Positions 5,651-7,161 of a DNA stretch of 7,161 nucleotides are shown one piece after another. The stretch lies in NCBI GenBank assembly GCA_902803125.1, contig CADCOZ010000275.1:1-7161 (forward strand), written 5' to 3'. This stretch comes from an uncultured Ruminococcus sp. GTDB taxonomy: Bacteria > Bacillota > Clostridia > Oscillospirales > Acutalibacteraceae. Both the position numbers and the translations under genes were made by a program. Within the stretch, counting starts at the first letter, position 1, and every line of letters starts with the position of its first letter. The notes under the pieces are model-generated. The model was not told the origin of the DNA and did not search any database. It saw only the letters and a program-made list of their open reading frames with translations.

Positions 5651-6238
5651 ATGCTGACAGAAAAAGAACTTTGGCAAAGAGCTAAACTATATATGTTTCA
5701 GATGAGTCGGGGCATTGACCCGATCACCCAACAGCCGGCCGATGAAAATACGCTGAAAAACGAACGAATTCGGAAATGCTTTACCTATGTTTGTGCGGCG
5801 TTGGATAAGCTGATAGAAACAGCAGAAAAAGAAGAGAGCAGGCGGGATCGAACCAAAACGTCTGAGCGAAAGAAAAAATCTCCCTTCTATTTGACGGAGG
5901 AGGAGCAGAACCGCATTGTCCTGCCGCAGGAGGATTGCTTGGTGTCGGAACTGGCGAAAGCTATCAATGATGTGATTGAGGACAGCGACCGAAAGAAGTT
6001 GTTGGCGAAGAATATCAATGACTGGCTCGAAAAGCAGGGCTATTTGACCAAAGAAACAGATGCACAAGGCAAACAGCGGCGTATTCCTACACCGAAGGCG
6101 GCTGAGATCGGACTGACATCTAAAATCGGTGTGGGGGCATACGGTGAATATAAAATCGTGATGCTTTCCGAACAGGCACAGCGGTTTGTTTTGGAGCATA
6201 TACAGGAAATTATTGATCTTATAGGAAAAGAGGACTGA
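5651..6238 (+). CDS. Unrecognised 195-residue protein with a possible winged-helix C-terminus
   Basis: I do not recognise this gene by name. The ATG at 5651 follows GAGGTGAT (5639-5646) closely; an in-frame GTG at 5642 lies inside that site. Residues 1-57 look helical, with GIDPITQQP and NERIRKCFTYVCAALDKLI. Residues 58-77 are a highly charged linker (EKEESRRDR, SERKKK). Residues about 97-185 contain NDWLEKQGYLTKE, then RIPTPKAAEIGL, then GEYKIVMLSEQAQRFVLEHI. The order 'WLxxxGYL ... PTxKAxExGL' followed by a strand and helix resembles the KilAC/phage antirepressor C-terminal winged helix (PF03374), so DNA binding is plausible. It is cytoplasmic: no signal peptide or membrane segment. The stop is two bases before the deaminase ATG, which indicates co-translation. 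The C-terminal resemblance is by eye and could be coincidental; no catalytic motif is seen. Confidence 0.8.
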   Translation: MLTEKELWQRAKLYMFQMSRGIDPITQQPADENTLKNERIRKCFTYVCAALDKLIETAEKEESRRDRTKTSERKKKSPFYLTEEEQNRIVLPQEDCLVSELAKAINDVIEDSDRKKLLAKNINDWLEKQGYLTKETDAQGKQRRIPTPKAAEIGLTSKIGVGAYGEYKIVMLSEQAQRFVLEHIQEIIDLIGKED

Positions 6239-6240
6239 CA

Positions 6241-6855
6241 ATGTATCGGGTGAAGGATATTATCGAACCGGATTTCGGGTGTGAAGGCCTACCGGACGGA
6301 ACGGAGCCTTGCTGTGACGTGCTGTTGGAGGATACGGAAAGCGGCGAAGCGGTAACGGTCAAGGTGCCGGATGCGGAGCTGTACCAAAAAGGGATTACGG
6401 TAGGTTGTACCGTGGCGGTCGAAGAGGGTAAAATAGCAAAAGCGGCATCGGCCCCGCCGGTATTGGACGAAGATTGGCGTAAAATGCTTCGGGCGGCCAA
6501 AGAAGTGCGGTGGGAACGGAAGGTTTCCGAGTATGTATTAGCCGGCGGCGTGGCGGCGGCGGTGATGTCCCGTTCGGGGCGGATTTATACCGGTGTTTGC
6601 GTGGATACTTGCAGTACGCTGGGCATTTGTGCCGAGCGGAACGCCATTTTTAATATGCTGACCAACGGCGAGCAGGAAATCACCAGAGTGTTGGCGGTCA
6701 TGCCGGACGGACGCATGGGAGCGCCTTGCGGAGCCTGCCGAGAATTGATGGTACAGCTGATGCCGAAAACCTATCATGCAATAGAAATTCTGATGGAGGC
6801 CAAAAGCGGCCGAACGGTTCGGCTGGGCGATATTACGCCGGAATGGTGGATTTGA
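6241..6855 (+). CDS. Cytidine/blasticidin-S deaminase-fold zinc deaminase with extra N-terminal domain
   Basis: The 204-residue protein has a deaminase domain at about 95-185. The zinc site is complete: C130 and E132 in ICAERNAIF, and C163/C166 in PCGAC. The preceding strand (GGVAAAVMSRSGRIYTG, 102-118) also fits the fold. Known members hydrolyse the amino group of cytidine, deoxycytidine or blasticidin S. The ribose-binding GxNxE of cytidine deaminase is here GVCVD (118-122), with the Asn and Glu replaced by Cys and Asp, so the substrate may not be free cytidine. Residues 1-68 form an added strand-rich domain (DVLLED, VTVKVPDAEL, GCTVAVEEGKI) that I cannot assign; classic tetrameric cytidine deaminases are about 130-140 residues. 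The ATG at 6241 follows AGAGGA (6229-6234) by six bases. It is the second gene of a pair and is followed by a terminator hairpin. Nucleoside salvage or removal of a modified nucleoside are the simplest roles. Confidence 0.88.
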   Translation: MYRVKDIIEPDFGCEGLPDGTEPCCDVLLEDTESGEAVTVKVPDAELYQKGITVGCTVAVEEGKIAKAASAPPVLDEDWRKMLRAAKEVRWERKVSEYVLAGGVAAAVMSRSGRIYTGVCVDTCSTLGICAERNAIFNMLTNGEQEITRVLAVMPDGRMGAPCGACRELMVQLMPKTYHAIEILMEAKSGRTVRLGDITPEWWI

Positions 6856-6860
6856 AAACG

Positions 6861-6877
6861 ATATACATACTGTATAT
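6861..6877. repeat. Small inverted repeat after the deaminase gene
   Basis: ATATACA (6861-6867) and TGTATAT (6871-6877) are exact reverse complements with a three-base spacer. TATACAATT follows at 6878-6886 and recurs at 7080-7088. The site is short and AT-rich and could be an operator for something downstream or chance. Confidence 0.25.
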
Positions 6878-6960
6878 TATACAATTGGTATAGATGCGGG
6901 CGTTTTTGCTTGTTAGCTTTTTGGACTTTGCACTTGTATGGATTTGTGTCCCTGATTTTT

Positions 6961-7005
6961 CTGTCCGTCTTTGGCCGGAAGGCGAAAGACGGACAGAGGC
7001 TGTTT
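6961..7005 (+). terminator. Terminator hairpin of the deaminase operon
   Basis: CTGTCCGTCTTT (6961-6972) and AAAGACGGACAG (6985-6996) form a perfect 12-bp stem. Past a G-G mismatch the stem continues with GCC/GGC capped by a GGAA tetraloop of the GNRA type. TTTT occurs six bases after the stem. It lies about 100 bases past the stop; the imperfect T-tract makes it a probable, not certain, terminator. Confidence 0.65.
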
Positions 7006-7120
7006 TGATTCAAAATATACCCCCGGTAAACAAAAGAGTGGCTAAAACGGTATGTAAAGCTGGAAAAAGGGGTTAAAAGTATACAATTTGTAGAGAGGAA
7101 AAAAAGTTTTCAAAAAGGTG

Positions 7121-7149
7121 TTGACAAAAGGGAAAGAAGGTGGTATGAT
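7121..7149 (+). promoter_or_regulatory. Strong extended -10 promoter for a gene beyond the window
   Basis: A perfect TTGACA (7121-7126), a 17-base spacer and TATGAT (7144-7149) preceded by TGG (7141-7143, an extended -10 TGn) make the best promoter in the window. An A/T-rich stretch at 7100-7118 is placed like an UP element. No open frame starts before the window ends. Strength, UP-like tract and the downstream GCTGTC recall rRNA operon promoters of Clostridia, which is inference. Confidence 0.8.
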
Positions 7150-7161
7150 AACAAAGCTGTC

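Noticed and set aside
5687..6241. 184-residue minus strand frame antisense to the 195-residue gene
   Set aside because: It is a Phe/Leu-rich antisense shadow with no ribosome binding site; the + strand gene has a good site and tight coupling to the next gene.
1..7161. CRISPR array, tRNA, rRNA or insertion sequence
   Set aside because: No regularly spaced repeats, no tRNA-like cloverleaf with a T-loop GTTCRANNC pattern in place, no rRNA core sequence and no transposase frame were seen.

Overview
The window looks like a chromosomal segment of a spore-forming member of the Clostridia (Bacillota), possibly an Oscillospiraceae/Ruminococcaceae-type gut organism. The reasons are adjacent spmA and spmB spore-maturation genes, an AbrB-type transition-state regulator, strong AGGAGG-like ribosome binding sites, TTG/GTG starts, a BspA-type leucine-rich-repeat protein, a fused homocysteine methyltransferase/MTHFR of the YitJ type, and roughly balanced GC in genes with AT-rich control regions. 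The lineage is inferred from gene content and style, not from a marker gene.

Layout. Positions 1-144 are a leader containing a short fragment of a repeat seen again near 5330. A BspA-like LRR protein (145-1023, +) ends at a perfect 21-bp hairpin terminator (1033-1080) that probably also serves the convergent genes. After a gene-free gap comes copy A of a structured repeat (1241-1352), which begins one base after the stop of the YitJ-like gene (1354-3132, -). That gene has its own promoter (3230-3258). Upstream on the same strand is a small AbrB-like regulator with a zinc-ribbon tail (3393-3641, -), with its own promoter and terminator.

Positions 3730-4074 are AT-rich. They hold a 140-bp segment bounded by a perfect 12-bp inverted repeat, an intrinsic terminator on the + strand with no gene before it, and some operator-like palindromes. 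Then come spmA (4075-4704, TTG start) and spmB (about 4716-5210, unusual start region). Copy B of the repeat follows spmB at once (5214-5325), and unexplained non-coding sequence runs to about 5600. A promoter precedes a two-gene unit: an unrecognised 195-residue protein with a possible KilAC-like winged-helix C-terminus (5651-6238) and a zinc deaminase of the cytidine/blasticidin-S deaminase fold with an extra N-terminal domain (6241-6855). A terminator hairpin (6961-7005) and a near-consensus extended -10 promoter (7121-7149) close the window; the latter fires into sequence beyond the edge and looks like an rRNA-type promoter.

Functionally the window is a set of small independent units: methionine/one-carbon metabolism, transition-state regulation, spore cortex maturation and nucleoside deamination. 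No complete mobile element, tRNA, rRNA or CRISPR array is visible. The most unusual signals are the repeat pair whose substitutions keep base pairing, the orphan terminator with flanking inverted repeat, the spmB start, and the winged-helix/deaminase pair.
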